A stretch of DNA of 64,000 nucleotides from Actinoplanes flavus (GCF_017592555.1 NZ_JAGFNS010000002.1:250906-314905), one strand, 5' to 3'. Positions 32,302 to 41,826 are shown, counted from the stretch's first letter. The notes: generated by a model not told the origin, from the letters alone. Program-made: numbers and translations.

Positions 32302-33411
32302 ATGACCGCCCGCGGTGCCGCCCTGGCCGTCACCGCCGTGATCCTGCTCGTGGCCGGCTTCCGCTACGGCTACCCCGACCTGGCACTTCTGGGGGCGGCC
32401 GCCGGGATCGCGGTCGTCGCGGCGCTGGTCTTCGGGTTCTGGCGGCCCCGGCTCGGCGTCACCCGCGTCGCCGAACCCGACCGGGTGGCCCGCGGCGAAC
32501 CCGCCGACGTCACCCTCACCATCAGCAACACCAGCAGGGTGCGGGCGGCCAGCCTGATCGCCACCGACCGCTGCGGCACCGCGACCGTCGACGTGCCGCT
32601 GCTGCGCCTGCGGGCCGGGCACGACACCGTCGAGAGCTATCCGGTGCCGACGCACCGGCGCGGGCTGGTGCCGATCGGGCCGCTGCACGTCACCCGCCGT
32701 GACCCGCTCGGGCTGATCACCCTGAACCGGGCCTACGGCGGCACCACGATCGTCCGCGTCTACCCGCGCGTGCACCCGATGCGGGCGGTCCCGGCCGGGC
32801 TCACCCGCAGCCTCGACGGGCGGGTCGACAAGGTGCCGCAGGGCACGATCACCTTCGACACGCTGCGGGAGTACGTGCCCGGCGACGAACTGCGGCGGGT
32901 CCACTGGCGCAGCAGCGCCAAGGTCGGTGAGCTCATGGTCCGCGAACAGCTCGACACCTCCGAGCCGCAGATCGTCGTCCTGCTCGACGACCGGGCCGCC
33001 GCCCACCGCGGGGACAGCTTCGAGGACGCCTGCGAGGCGGCCGCGTCGATCGTCGTCGCCGCGGTGCGCGAGGACCTGCCGGTCACCCTGCATCTGGTCG
33101 CGGCCACGCTCACCGGGCCGCATCTGGACGTGCTGACCGAGGCGACCCTCGGCGACGGGGATCTCGACGCCACGCTGCGTCACCTGCGGGCGCGGAAGCT
33201 CGGCGACACACTGATCTTCCTGACCGGGCCGGGCGGGCGCGACGATCTCGGTGCGCTCGGTGGGCTGCGCTCGGCGTACCCCATCGCTCTGGCCGGAATC
33301 CTCGGCGACCGCGACTCCTCGCCGGCCGCGCCCACCGACCGCCTGTTGGTGATCGAGGCCGCCGACGGCGCCGAGTTCGCCGCCGCCTGGGACGGGGTCC
33401 GCGGATGGTGA
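32302..33411 (+). CDS. DUF58 membrane protein
   Basis: Two N-terminal membrane helices (ALAVTAVILLVAGF, AGIAVVAALVFGF) precede a beta-domain and then the DUF58 signature EYVPGDELRRVHWRSSAKVGELMVRE. The C-terminal third resembles a degenerate VWA domain (IVVLLDDRAAAHRG). It sits between MoxR and the transglutaminase-fold gene, the standard trio of this envelope-linked system, and overlaps the latter. Confidence 0.9.
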   Translation: MTARGAALAVTAVILLVAGFRYGYPDLALLGAAAGIAVVAALVFGFWRPRLGVTRVAEPDRVARGEPADVTLTISNTSRVRAASLIATDRCGTATVDVPLLRLRAGHDTVESYPVPTHRRGLVPIGPLHVTRRDPLGLITLNRAYGGTTIVRVYPRVHPMRAVPAGLTRSLDGRVDKVPQGTITFDTLREYVPGDELRRVHWRSSAKVGELMVREQLDTSEPQIVVLLDDRAAAHRGDSFEDACEAAASIVVAAVREDLPVTLHLVAATLTGPHLDVLTEATLGDGDLDATLRHLRARKLGDTLIFLTGPGGRDDLGALGGLRSAYPIALAGILGDRDSSPAAPTDRLLVIEAADGAEFAAAWDGVRGW

Positions 33412-35768
33412 CCCGGGTGCTGCGGCGGGCCGTCGTGCCGGTCGCGCTGGCCGGAATGCTCATGCTGGCCGGGGCGGCGCTCGGCGGCATCTACGCCGAC
33501 GGTCTGCTGTTCCGGCTGGTGGCGGGCGCGGCGATCGGCTCGGTGACGGTCGGGGTCGCGGCCCGGCGGCTGCCCTCGTGGACGGTGGCGCCGATCTCGG
33601 CCGCGCTGCTCGGCGGATATGCGGCGCTCGCCCTCTCGCTGGCCGCCGGGGACGACGGGCTGACCCTGACGGTCGCCCGGGACGCGCTCGCCAACGGGAT
33701 TCCGCGCCTGCTCACCGCTATGATCCCGATCGAGCCGACGCCGGACACCGTGATCATCGCGGTGGGCGCGGTGTGGGTGGCGGGTCTCGCCGCCACCGAG
33801 ATCGCGGTACGCGGCGGGCGGGTGCTGCTCGGCTGTCTGCCTCCGGCGCTGGTCTACGCGGGTGCGCTCTACGTGGTCGGGCCCAACGCCTCGGCCGCGA
33901 CGACCTCGACGCTGACCTTCGCCGGACTGGTCGTGGCCGCGCTCGCCAGCACCTCGGTGACCGGCGCGACGTCGCACGCGGCCGTGCGGGCGCGGGCGCT
34001 CGGTGGCGCGGCCGCCGGGCTGGCGGTCGTTCTCGGCCTGATCGCGGCGACCGGTCCGTGGATCGCCGGCCGGGTCACCGCGACACCGGTCGACCCCCGG
34101 CGGTACGTGCAGCCGCCCCGCGTCGACAGCCTGGACGAGAGCCCGCTCAACCGGATCTCGGGGTGGGCGCTCGACCCGGCGCAGCAGTTGCTGGAGTTCC
34201 GGCCGGGCCTCGTGCCGGCGGCCGCTCCCCGCACCACGGCCCCCGCTGTCTCCGCGTCCGCCGCACCCGGAAGGCCCCGCGCGTCCGGAAAGCCCGGCGC
34301 CTCGGACCGGCCGGCCGCGCCCGGCCAGCCTGAAGTGCGGCTTCGTCTGGCCGTCCTCTCCGACTACGACGGGGTCACCTGGCGCGTCGGCGGGATCTAC
34401 CGGAACGCCGGCCGTGTGCTGCCCGCGCCGACCGCGCCGGCCGGTGTGCGGGTCGCCGAGTCGCAGCAACAGATCACCATCACCGGACTGACCGGGCGGC
34501 TGCTGCCCGCCGTGCCGACGCCGACCCGGATCACCGGGGCACGGGTCGCCTACGACGCGGCGACCGGCACCCTGATCCGGCCGGAAGGACTCAGCGACGG
34601 GCTGCGCTACACGGCCCTCTCCCAGACACAGACGCCTGACCTCGGTCTGCTGCCGATCGCCGAGGTACCGTCCGGGGACGCCTGGGTCCGCTATCTGAAG
34701 GTCGGCCCGAACACACCCCAGCAGATCGAAGGGCTCGCCGAGCATCTCGCCGAGGGGTACAGCGCCGCCTACGACCGGGCCGTGGTGATCGAGCAGTTCC
34801 TGGCCGAGCACTACCGGCACGTGGCCGACGCGCCGAGCGGGCACGCCTATCCGAACCTCGCCCACTTCCTCTTCGGGCGGCGCGACCTCGGTGGCCAGAA
34901 AGGCACCTCGGAACAGTTCGCGGCGGCGTACGCGCTGCTGGCCAGACTGACCGGTCTGCCCAGCCGGGTGGTCGTCGGGTTCACGGCGCCGGCCGCGGGT
35001 GGGGCGGTCACCGCCGGTGACGCGCTCGCCTGGCCGGAGGTGTACTTCGACGGCGTCGGGTGGGTGGCCTTCGACCCGATGCCGAAGAGCGACACCGTCC
35101 GGCCGGTCGAGGAGGACTACACCCCGCCGAAGCCCACCCCGCCGCCGTCGCCGTCGGACACCCCGGCGCCGACCGCCGAGGAGTCGTCGGCCCCACCGTC
35201 CGCGGTCGTGGCCGCACCGACCGCGGGTGGGCCGTCCACCGTGCTGGTCGCCTCCGGCGCCTCCGGTGGGGTGGTGTTCGTGCTGGTGGGAGCGGCCCTG
35301 GCGGTGGTCTCGCTGCGGTCGGCCCAACGGCGTCGGCGGCTCACCTTCGGGGATCCGGCTCAGCGGATCACCGGGGCGTGGCTGGAGTTCACGGATGCGC
35401 TGCGGCTGGCCGGGCATCCGGTTCCGTCGCATCTGTCGGCCACCGAGGCGGCCGGGCACGCGTCCGCGCTGCCCCCGCCATCGCAACGAACCGGTCTGCT
35501 CCGCCGGGCCGTCCCGGTCACGCCACCCGCGCCGGCACCGGAACCGGCGCCGCTGCCGCCGCTGGATGCGCTGGTGGACGCGATCAACACGGCCGGATTC
35601 GCGCCGGAGGCCGCCGACGCGGGACAGGCGGACCGAGCGGGGGAGCAGGCGGTCGCCTACGCCACCGCGCTGCGGGCACGTCGCAACCGGTGGCAACGGA
35701 TGCTGTGGACCGTACGCCCGGGGCCGTTGCGGTGGAACCGCCCACCCGGCGGCAAGCCGCCGGGCTGA
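33405..35768 (+). CDS. TgpA-like membrane protein with a catalytically dead transglutaminase domain
   Basis: Five to six membrane helices fill residues 1-225, then a Pro-rich linker, a beta region and a transglutaminase-core domain at about 440-560. The usual catalytic Cys is Ser502 (KGTSEQFAAAYA) and the usual His is Leu541 (DALAWPEVYF); only the Asp survives (Asp557 in AFDPMP). A last membrane helix (TVLVASGASGGVVFVLVGAA) and a cytoplasmic DUF4129-like tail follow. It completes the MoxR-DUF58-transglutaminase trio, probably as a binding scaffold rather than an enzyme. Confidence 0.85.
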   Translation: MVTRVLRRAVVPVALAGMLMLAGAALGGIYADGLLFRLVAGAAIGSVTVGVAARRLPSWTVAPISAALLGGYAALALSLAAGDDGLTLTVARDALANGIPRLLTAMIPIEPTPDTVIIAVGAVWVAGLAATEIAVRGGRVLLGCLPPALVYAGALYVVGPNASAATTSTLTFAGLVVAALASTSVTGATSHAAVRARALGGAAAGLAVVLGLIAATGPWIAGRVTATPVDPRRYVQPPRVDSLDESPLNRISGWALDPAQQLLEFRPGLVPAAAPRTTAPAVSASAAPGRPRASGKPGASDRPAAPGQPEVRLRLAVLSDYDGVTWRVGGIYRNAGRVLPAPTAPAGVRVAESQQQITITGLTGRLLPAVPTPTRITGARVAYDAATGTLIRPEGLSDGLRYTALSQTQTPDLGLLPIAEVPSGDAWVRYLKVGPNTPQQIEGLAEHLAEGYSAAYDRAVVIEQFLAEHYRHVADAPSGHAYPNLAHFLFGRRDLGGQKGTSEQFAAAYALLARLTGLPSRVVVGFTAPAAGGAVTAGDALAWPEVYFDGVGWVAFDPMPKSDTVRPVEEDYTPPKPTPPPSPSDTPAPTAEESSAPPSAVVAAPTAGGPSTVLVASGASGGVVFVLVGAALAVVSLRSAQRRRRLTFGDPAQRITGAWLEFTDALRLAGHPVPSHLSATEAAGHASALPPPSQRTGLLRRAVPVTPPAPAPEPAPLPPLDALVDAINTAGFAPEAADAGQADRAGEQAVAYATALRARRNRWQRMLWTVRPGPLRWNRPPGGKPPG

Positions 35769-35781
35769 CAGGTGACCCGCC

Positions 35782-36123
35782 TTACGTGGCGGCGGGACGG
35801 AGTTCGGGGCCGACCGCCAGGCGGGCGCCCGGTTTCCGGCCACGGCCCCAGCCGAGTTCCCGTCGGTAGCTGCCGAGCAGCCCCGTGCCGGCCAGGTGTT
35901 CCTCGTCGCGCAGCGGGGAGTCGGCCGGCACCGGATGCGTGTGCGGGGCGACGAACAGGGCGTCCGCCGGGCAGTGCGCCTCGCACATGAAGCAGGTCTG
36001 GCAGTCGCTCTGCCGGGCGATCACCGGGATCCCGCCAGGGCCGGCCTCGAACACGTTGGTCGGGCACACCGCGATGCAGACGTCACAGCTCACGCAGCGT
36101 TCGGTGGAGACGACCTCGATCAC
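35782..36123 (-). CDS. Two-cluster 4Fe-4S ferredoxin-like subunit
   Basis: Two CxxCxxCxxxCP motifs (CVSCDVCIAVCP and CQTCFMCEAHCP) bind two [4Fe-4S] clusters, followed by a 60-residue tail. GTG 36123 overlaps the stop of the flavoprotein gene, so the two are co-translated. The pairing resembles the beta subunit of adenylylsulfate reductase-type enzymes, with this protein passing electrons to or from the flavin. Confidence 0.85.
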   Translation of the reverse strand: MIEVVSTERCVSCDVCIAVCPTNVFEAGPGGIPVIARQSDCQTCFMCEAHCPADALFVAPHTHPVPADSPLRDEEHLAGTGLLGSYRRELGWGRGRKPGARLAVGPELRPAAT

Positions 36124-37697
36124 GACGCCACCGCCAGTTCCCGGCCGGTGACCGTCTCGGGGCGGGTCCACAGCCGGTCCAGGCCGCCGACCGTGAGCCG
36201 GTGGTACTGGTTCGGGTCCAGCCGCGGGAACTCCTCACGACGGGCCATGCCACGGCTCTCGGTACGGGCGAGCGCGCTCGTGTACATCCACCGGGCGTGC
36301 GCCACCATGGCCGCCGCCTGCCGCACACCGGGCAGGTCACCGCCGGTCGCGACGGCGCCGCCACGCCGGCCGTCCCAGACCGCGTCGAGGTGGGCGAGGG
36401 CCGGTTCCAGGCGGGAGGCCGTACGCAGGTAGTTCTTGTCGTACGGGTGCACCTCACGCCGGATGACGTCGAGCGCATCGGTCCGGTCGAAAGGCCGCTG
36501 GATACCGGCCTCCCCGACCCCGGTGAGCCTCCGCCGGTTCGCGGTCGCCCCCAGCGCGGTCGCGAAGGCGGCGGCGCCCCGTCCGGCGAAAGTGCCGGAC
36601 GACATCGCCCACGCCGAGTTGTGGCTGCCGCCGCCGGTGAAGGCGCCGCACACCAGCTCGCGGGTGGCGGCGTCACCGGCCGCGTACAGGCCGGGCACCG
36701 TGGTGGCGCAGTCGTCGGCGATGATCCGGATGCCGCCGGTGCCCCGGACCGTGCCCTCCAGCAGCAGCGTGACCGGGAACTTCTCGGTGAACGGGTTGAT
36801 CCCGAGCCGGTCGAAGGTGAGGAAGAAGTTCGGCTGCCCGAGCCGCATCTGCCGCTGCTGTTCCGGGGTGGCCCGGTCGATCTGGCACAGCACGGTCCCG
36901 GTACGCAGCAGCTCCTTCGCGATCACCGAGCGGCCGCCCTGACTGCCGGCCCCCTCGAGCCACGTCCCGTCACCGCGGAAGAACGTCGCGAACCCGTAGT
37001 AGGCGGTCTTGGTGACCGAGGTGAAGGCGGGCGCGATGGCGTACGCCGTGGAGAACTCCATCCCGGACATCTCGGCCCCCGCCTCGGCCGCGAACAGGGC
37101 GCCGTCGCCGGTCGCGACGTCACAGCCGAGCGCCTTGCTCAGGAACGCGCATCCGCCGGTGGCCAGCACCACCGCCCCGGCCCGGACCCGGTAGCCGGTG
37201 CCGTGCTGCCGCCGGTGCCCGCGTACCCCGGCGACCGTGCCGGTGCCGTCGACCAGCAGTTCGGTGACCGGGCTGTGGTCGAGGACCCGCACCCCGGCCC
37301 GTTTGATCCAGGACCGCATCCGGCGCATGTACTCCGGCCCCTGCACACCCCGCTTGTGCGGCACGCCGTCGACGATCGGGAACGGGTAGCGGGCCTCGGC
37401 CTCGAGACGGTTCATGTTCTCGTACGTCTGGTCCAGCACCCGGGCCATCCAGCGCCGGTCCTGGAGGAAGCCGCCGAGCTTCTCCCGGCTGGCCATCGCC
37501 TTCTCCCGCTCTTCCGGGTCGGGTTGCACGTACCAGACGCCGGTGCCGCCGGACGCGGTCGGCCCGCTGGTGCCGCAGTAGCCCTTGTCCAGCAGCAGCA
37601 CGTCGGCGCCGGCCTCGGCGGCGGTCAGCGCGGCCCACGTGCCGGCCGGGCCGCCGCCGACCACGACCACGTCGGCGGTCAGATCCAGATTGATCAT
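36120..37697 (-). CDS. FAD-dependent oxidoreductase (fumarate/APS reductase flavoprotein-like)
   Basis: A Rossmann FAD motif VVVVGGGPAGTWAALTAAEA opens the protein; VVLATGGCAFLSKALG and GLYAAGDAATRELVCGAFTGGG (second FAD contact) follow, ending in a helical C-terminal domain. About 525 aa. ATG 37697 has GGAGGA upstream. With the ferredoxin it forms a two-subunit enzyme of the fumarate reductase/AprA family. In actinomycetes such pairs are often tied to organosulfur use; the substrate here is unknown. Confidence 0.85.
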   Translation of the reverse strand: MINLDLTADVVVVGGGPAGTWAALTAAEAGADVLLLDKGYCGTSGPTASGGTGVWYVQPDPEEREKAMASREKLGGFLQDRRWMARVLDQTYENMNRLEAEARYPFPIVDGVPHKRGVQGPEYMRRMRSWIKRAGVRVLDHSPVTELLVDGTGTVAGVRGHRRQHGTGYRVRAGAVVLATGGCAFLSKALGCDVATGDGALFAAEAGAEMSGMEFSTAYAIAPAFTSVTKTAYYGFATFFRGDGTWLEGAGSQGGRSVIAKELLRTGTVLCQIDRATPEQQRQMRLGQPNFFLTFDRLGINPFTEKFPVTLLLEGTVRGTGGIRIIADDCATTVPGLYAAGDAATRELVCGAFTGGGSHNSAWAMSSGTFAGRGAAAFATALGATANRRRLTGVGEAGIQRPFDRTDALDVIRREVHPYDKNYLRTASRLEPALAHLDAVWDGRRGGAVATGGDLPGVRQAAAMVAHARWMYTSALARTESRGMARREEFPRLDPNQYHRLTVGGLDRLWTRPETVTGRELAVAS

Positions 37698-37905
37698 CGG
37701 GGGTCCTCCGGTTCGGTGGCGACGCCCAGCCCGGCCGGCAGCTCGCGGCGCGGGGTGAGCAGTCGGGGGTGGTCGATCAGGCGGGGCCGGGGAGCGCCGG
37801 CGATGAGCTCCGCGCCGCTCGATCAGCCGGAACTCGCGGGCGTCGTTCATCGGGAAGCCGACGCCGAGGGCCTGGCGCGGCCCGGCAGCCGAGCACGGAA
37901 GACGA
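37698..37905 (-). pseudogene. Frameshifted short ORF or leader ahead of the flavoprotein
   Basis: After GGAGCC and ATG 37905 three frames in turn look coding: MSSSVLGCRA, then RQALGVGFPMNDAREFRLIE, then AELIAGAPRPRLIDHPRLL to EPEDPR with a stop overlapping the flavoprotein ATG. Two single-base shifts would give one protein of about 70 aa. Either the gene is broken or the assembly has indels. Confidence 0.45.
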
Positions 37906-37951
37906 CATGGAGGCTCCTTCGCATTCCTACGGGAGCAGCAGGAACACCGAA

Positions 37952-37980
37952 AGCCTTATTCTCTAAAACCCATCTGTCAA
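37952..37980 (-). promoter_or_regulatory. Promoter of the flavoprotein-ferredoxin operon
   Basis: On the minus strand a perfect -35 TTGACA (37980-37975) is followed by an A/T-rich stretch with AGAGAATAAGG as the -10 region. The local A/T content is far above the surroundings, and the TTCCCTA..TAGAGAA arms around it could be an operator. Confidence 0.55.
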
Positions 37981-38045
37981 GTAGGGAATCGAGGGGTGGG
38001 AACGTCCTGCGTGGTCACCGAGCGCGGAGCCGCCGGTGAACCCGG

Positions 38046-39023
38046 TCAGCTCAGCGAGACTCCGGACCGCGGGCTTCCACTTCGCTCACCGGCAACCCGC
38101 CGGTACGCCACCGCGGCCAGCCCCACCGCCAGGACGAGGACGGCCAGATCGCTGACCACGCCCAGCACCGTGGACGTCGGCACATAGGCCGGAGCGAAGG
38201 CGGCCCCGGCCGCGGCGACGATCAGCCCGGCCGACCAGCCGGCCACCCCATGGCGGAGCGACCACCCGGCCCGCCGGGACCAGGCCGACACCAGGACGAC
38301 CGCCGACACGACGACGACCACCCGCACGCCGACTCCCCACCAGCCGGTCACGAACCACAGACCCGCGTGGACGCCCAGCAGGACCGACCCGAACAGCAGC
38401 GGATGCGGCACCCACCCGGCGCCCGCTCGCGGCGTGCGCCGCCACCGGGGCAGCAGCGCCACACCGACCAGCACGACGATCACCGCGACGGCGAGCCCCG
38501 CCTGCGCCGGAGACAGCACGAACCCCTTCCGGCCGTCCTCGTCGTCCGCGAAGATCAGCCAACTGCCCAGCAGATAGAGCACACCGACGACGACCAGGCC
38601 GCGCCCACCCAGCCAGGGCCGGTGCCGGTACCGGTACGGCGTGAACGCCTCCACCAGCATGATCGGCGCACAGATGCTCAGCAGAACGTGATTGCCGACG
38701 TAGTCGAACGCCCGCTCCGCGAACCCCGGAGTGGACCCCGCGAACTCGGTGTCGTCCAGAAACCCCGGATTGAACAGCGACTGATCCACCAGCCCCGCCT
38801 GCACCACCCCGAACGCCGCCGCGAGCAGCACGATCACCGGCCAGCCGCCCCCACCGCGACGGGCCACCTCCCGGATGAGCACCGCCGCACCGCCGTAGAG
38901 CGGCCCCAGGAACAGCACCAGAAGCGGATACCAGGTGACCGGAAAGCCGCCCCACGACGCCTCCGCCGCCCACGGCGCCAGCATTAGCAGCGCCACCACC
39001 GGCGCCCACCGCGCACGTTCCAT
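38046..39023 (-). CDS. Polytopic membrane protein of unknown function
   Basis: At 325 aa with about eight membrane helices (VVALLMLAPWAAEASWGGF, LLVLFLGPLYGGAAVLI, LLFGSVLLGVHAGLWFV and others). The loop FLGPLYGGAAVLIREVARR is conserved-looking, but I recognise no family. Monocistronic; ATG 39023 follows a GGACGGGAGGCG site. Confidence 0.7.
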   Translation of the reverse strand: MERARWAPVVALLMLAPWAAEASWGGFPVTWYPLLVLFLGPLYGGAAVLIREVARRGGGGWPVIVLLAAAFGVVQAGLVDQSLFNPGFLDDTEFAGSTPGFAERAFDYVGNHVLLSICAPIMLVEAFTPYRYRHRPWLGGRGLVVVGVLYLLGSWLIFADDEDGRKGFVLSPAQAGLAVAVIVVLVGVALLPRWRRTPRAGAGWVPHPLLFGSVLLGVHAGLWFVTGWWGVGVRVVVVVSAVVLVSAWSRRAGWSLRHGVAGWSAGLIVAAAGAAFAPAYVPTSTVLGVVSDLAVLVLAVGLAAVAYRRVAGERSGSPRSGVSLS

Positions 39024-39107
39024 CCCGTCGCCTCCCGTCCAGCTCGCGAGACTCCCACTCTCGCGAACCGCCCGAAGGCGCAGAACCGACCAAAGTCGAT
39101 GAAGGCG

Positions 39108-39443
39108 TCAACCGACGTACATGTATCCGTAGAGCAGAGCGAACACCCCCACCGCCGGAAGCAGACTCAGCGCCCACCCCGAAACCGCCGCGATCCTCGC
39201 TCCCCGAAACCGGAACAGCATCGCCCCCAGGAACAACGCCAGAAGAACAGCCCAGATCAGGGCGGTGCCGATGACAGAGCCCGTCCCGTTGTCGCTGAGC
39301 CGCTCCATCCACGCCACCTCGGCCCCCGCGACCATGTAGAAGAACGGAACCGCCCCCGCGATCACCCACAACGTCCTGCCGAACACCGACGCGGCAACCC
39401 GCAGACCCCGCTCGTCCCCGATCATGGCGACATTCTCACCCAT
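39108..39443 (-). CDS. Small three-helix membrane protein
   Basis: About 111 aa with three membrane segments (TLWVIAGAVPFFYMVAGA, VIGTALIWAVLLALFLGAML, GWALSLLPAVGVFALLYGY). The start may be ATG 39443 or 39425; the longer frame upstream crosses a tandem repeat and is unlikely. Same direction as the membrane gene downstream, 84 bases apart. Unknown function. Confidence 0.6.
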   Translation of the reverse strand: MGENVAMIGDERGLRVAASVFGRTLWVIAGAVPFFYMVAGAEVAWMERLSDNGTGSVIGTALIWAVLLALFLGAMLFRFRGARIAAVSGWALSLLPAVGVFALLYGYMYVG

Positions 39444-39530
39444 CACTTCAACCCCATTCCCGGTACGGGCTACCCGAACCCGCCGTACCAGACCCGCGAG
39501 CCCCTGCCCACTCCCGCCTTTGCCGCGCCC

Positions 39531-39608
39531 GCCGGGCTGAGCTGCCCACTCACCCACCTCCTCCGCGCCTGCCGGGCTGAGCTGCCCACTCGCCCGCCTC
39601 CTCCGCAG
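39531..39608. repeat. 40-bp tandem duplication
   Basis: Two adjacent copies start GCCGGGCTGAGCTGCCCACT at 39531 and 39571 and differ at a few bases. No gene is convincing here. Confidence 0.75.
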
Positions 39609-39696
39609 CCGCACGGCACATCGCCGGGGTCGGCGCCCTGCCGCCCATCGTCAGCGCCGCCATTCCAGCCGGTCAGACAGGAGGCGGGGAGAAATG

Positions 39697-40100
39697 TGCT
39701 GATCCCAACGGCGTTGACGTGCGCGCCCGAGCTCTTGAACGCGTTGACCGCGACCGCGGTTGGCTACGTCGTGATGAGCAACCCGGACAGCTTGAACGTC
39801 ATGGTGGAGCTCTCCGACCGCCATGAGGCGGCCGAGGCGATCAGCGCGAACCTCGGCCACACCACACTGATCACCGGCAACGCCAAGAAATGCCTCGACC
39901 GGCCGCCTACGAAATCGACGACCTGCTCAACGGCCCCATCGAACCGCAACTCGACGACGAGGAATCCCGCTGCGCGATGGAGGACACGCTGTCACAACCA
40001 CGTGCGACCGTCGCCGACGACGAGATGCTCCGACTCACCATCGACCGACGGTCCAGCACACACCGATCCGCCCGACCATGCCGCATTCCTCGTGATCCAT
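39697..40100 (+). pseudogene. Decayed gene remnant
   Basis: One frame reads LIPTALTCAPELLNALTATA and VMVELSDRHEAAEAISANLG up to about 39890; another continues AYEIDDLLNGPIEPQLDDEE. A shift between them gives a plausible helical acidic protein, but neither frame has a good start or end. The rest of 39609-40281 shows no other gene. Confidence 0.3.
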
Positions 40101-40281
40101 AGAATCGCCGGTGTTTCGAAGTGCCGAACACCAGGCCGATGGACCGGTCGAACCCGAATTCCATCCAACGCTGAAACAGTGACGCCCCGTTGGAGCCCTA
40201 CGATATTCTCCCCGCCTTCTCAATGATCAACTTCCGAACCGGAACCGCAAGCGTAAGGGAATTGTAAAAGGTGGCTTCGGC

Positions 40282-41826
40282 ATGATCATCCGCTTACACT
40301 TCGAAGCCGGCTTGCGGAAGAATCATGGCATGGGACAAGGGTCGCTGTTCAGTCGGAGCATGATCGCTGAGATGCGCGATCCGACGAGGGCGCGCAACTA
40401 TTCCCCGACTCATGAGGAATTCCGTCGTGCCCAGCAACGGCGTCGCGCTGTCGGCCTCAAACGCCGCCACGACGAAAAGCTCCGCCGGCTCCGAAACCTC
40501 AACACCGCCTCTCCGGCCGTCAATACCGTCTCCCCAGCCGTCAGCGCTGGCACCGTGGCCGTCAGTACCGGCTCTCCAGCCGTCAGCGCTGGCGCTGTGG
40601 CAGTCAGTAGCGGCTCTCCAGCCGTCAGCGCTGGCGCTGTGGCCGTCAGTACCGGCTCTCCAGCCGTCAGAATCGGCACTGCGGCCGTTAGTGCAGGCAC
40701 TGCGGCCGTCAACATCGACACCGCGACCGTCAACGCCGGCACCCTGGCCGTCAGCGATCCGGTCCACCCGGCAACACCCGTCCAGCAGCCGACTACCCCC
40801 GCTCCGCAGCTCGGATCTCCGACCCCACACACCCCGCGTGAACAGCAGTCGTCCCCCATGACTGAAACCTGCGGCACCTCCAAGGCGTCGCCTGACTCAC
40901 AGACGGTGGCTGGCTCATCGCCGCAGGTGGAGCGGCCGTCCACGCCGTTGCAGTGTCCGGGGGCAGTCGCCGTAACGGCACCACACGTCCGGCCGCAGGC
41001 GCCGAGAGGGCCGATCCGGGCGGCATGCGTCGCAGCTGTGCTCCACGTCCGGCCGCAGGTGCCGTCATGGCGGGCCTTGGCTGCCTGCCGGGTTGCCCGC
41101 TCAGGAAGCTCATCGTCGCAGGTAGGGTGGCCGCCCACATCGTTGCAGCGACCGGGGGCAGGCGTCCACGCCGTTGCAGCGACCGGGGCAGTCGCCGTAA
41201 CGGCGCCGCGCGTCCGGCGGCAGGCGTCGAGGGGACCGACCCCAGCGGCATCCGTCGTAGCCGTGCCTCGCCTCCGGCCGCAGGCTTCAGGAGGCCCATG
41301 CTGGCCGGTGGGCTTCGGCCGGCAGCTCGGCGAACACCGAATGCGCGGGCGGCTTCCGGGCTCGCGTCGACACCCGTCAAACGCGGCGCCGCCGGCCTTC
41401 CGTTCGGCGGCGCGTTCCGGTGGAAAGCCGCGACCCGGAAACCGTGCGGTCCAGTCACAACCGCTTCTTCCCGGGCTGCTGCTTTTTCAGAATCATTATC
41501 ATCGGTACCGAACGGTAGCCGAGGCGACAACCGATGCGGCCGGTGTCACAGGAATGCGGCCGAATACCGTCGGATTTCCGGGCTGGTTTCGTCGCGCTTT
41601 CCTTGGAGTGAGTCGCGCTTACCTTGGAGGAATGGAATTCGGAGACAGTCGTGCTCCGATTCGCGGAGACAGCCTGAATCCGGTGACCATCGTCCGCGCG
41701 CTCGCATTGGCGAGTCCGGGCATCGGCTGCTGCATCCGGCGACGATGTGGAGGTGTTGCACGGCCGTCCGCGAAGACGTGCCGCCGGTGTTCGTGGCAAA
41801 GCGGCGATCCCGGCCCGGATTCCTGA
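40282..41826 (+). CDS. Repeat-rich hypothetical protein
   Basis: The first 75 residues look like a basic helical domain (MRDPTRARNYSPTHEEFRRA and KRRHDEKLRRLRNL). Eleven heptads of the form AVS.G.P follow (40516-40746), then Pro/Ser/Thr linkers and two longer degenerate repeats (AVAVTAPHVRPQAPRGP / AVAVTAPRVRRQASRGP). The last third is Arg-rich, of doubtful reality. The N-terminal domain is the most credible; the 3' part may be non-coding drift. The opposite strand overlaps none of its repeats with a gene. Confidence 0.45.
   Translation: MIIRLHFEAGLRKNHGMGQGSLFSRSMIAEMRDPTRARNYSPTHEEFRRAQQRRRAVGLKRRHDEKLRRLRNLNTASPAVNTVSPAVSAGTVAVSTGSPAVSAGAVAVSSGSPAVSAGAVAVSTGSPAVRIGTAAVSAGTAAVNIDTATVNAGTLAVSDPVHPATPVQQPTTPAPQLGSPTPHTPREQQSSPMTETCGTSKASPDSQTVAGSSPQVERPSTPLQCPGAVAVTAPHVRPQAPRGPIRAACVAAVLHVRPQVPSWRALAACRVARSGSSSSQVGWPPTSLQRPGAGVHAVAATGAVAVTAPRVRRQASRGPTPAASVVAVPRLRPQASGGPCWPVGFGRQLGEHRMRGRLPGSRRHPSNAAPPAFRSAARSGGKPRPGNRAVQSQPLLPGLLLFQNHYHRYRTVAEATTDAAGVTGMRPNTVGFPGWFRRAFLGVSRAYLGGMEFGDSRAPIRGDSLNPVTIVRALALASPGIGCCIRRRCGGVARPSAKTCRRCSWQSGDPGPDS
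40516..40746 (+). repeat. 21-bp tandem repeat, eleven copies
   Basis: Exactly eleven 21-base units (GCCGTCAGCGCTGGCACCGT and variants) encode AVSAGTV, AVSTGSP and similar. Units alternate in a 42-base higher-order period in the middle, suggesting duplication of pairs. Confidence 0.9.

Noticed and set aside
33180..35843. 887-codon open frame on the minus strand
   Set aside because: Antisense to the DUF58 and transglutaminase-fold genes, with shadow composition.
36201..38039. 612-codon plus-strand frame
   Set aside because: Antisense to the flavoprotein gene, with no recognisable domain.
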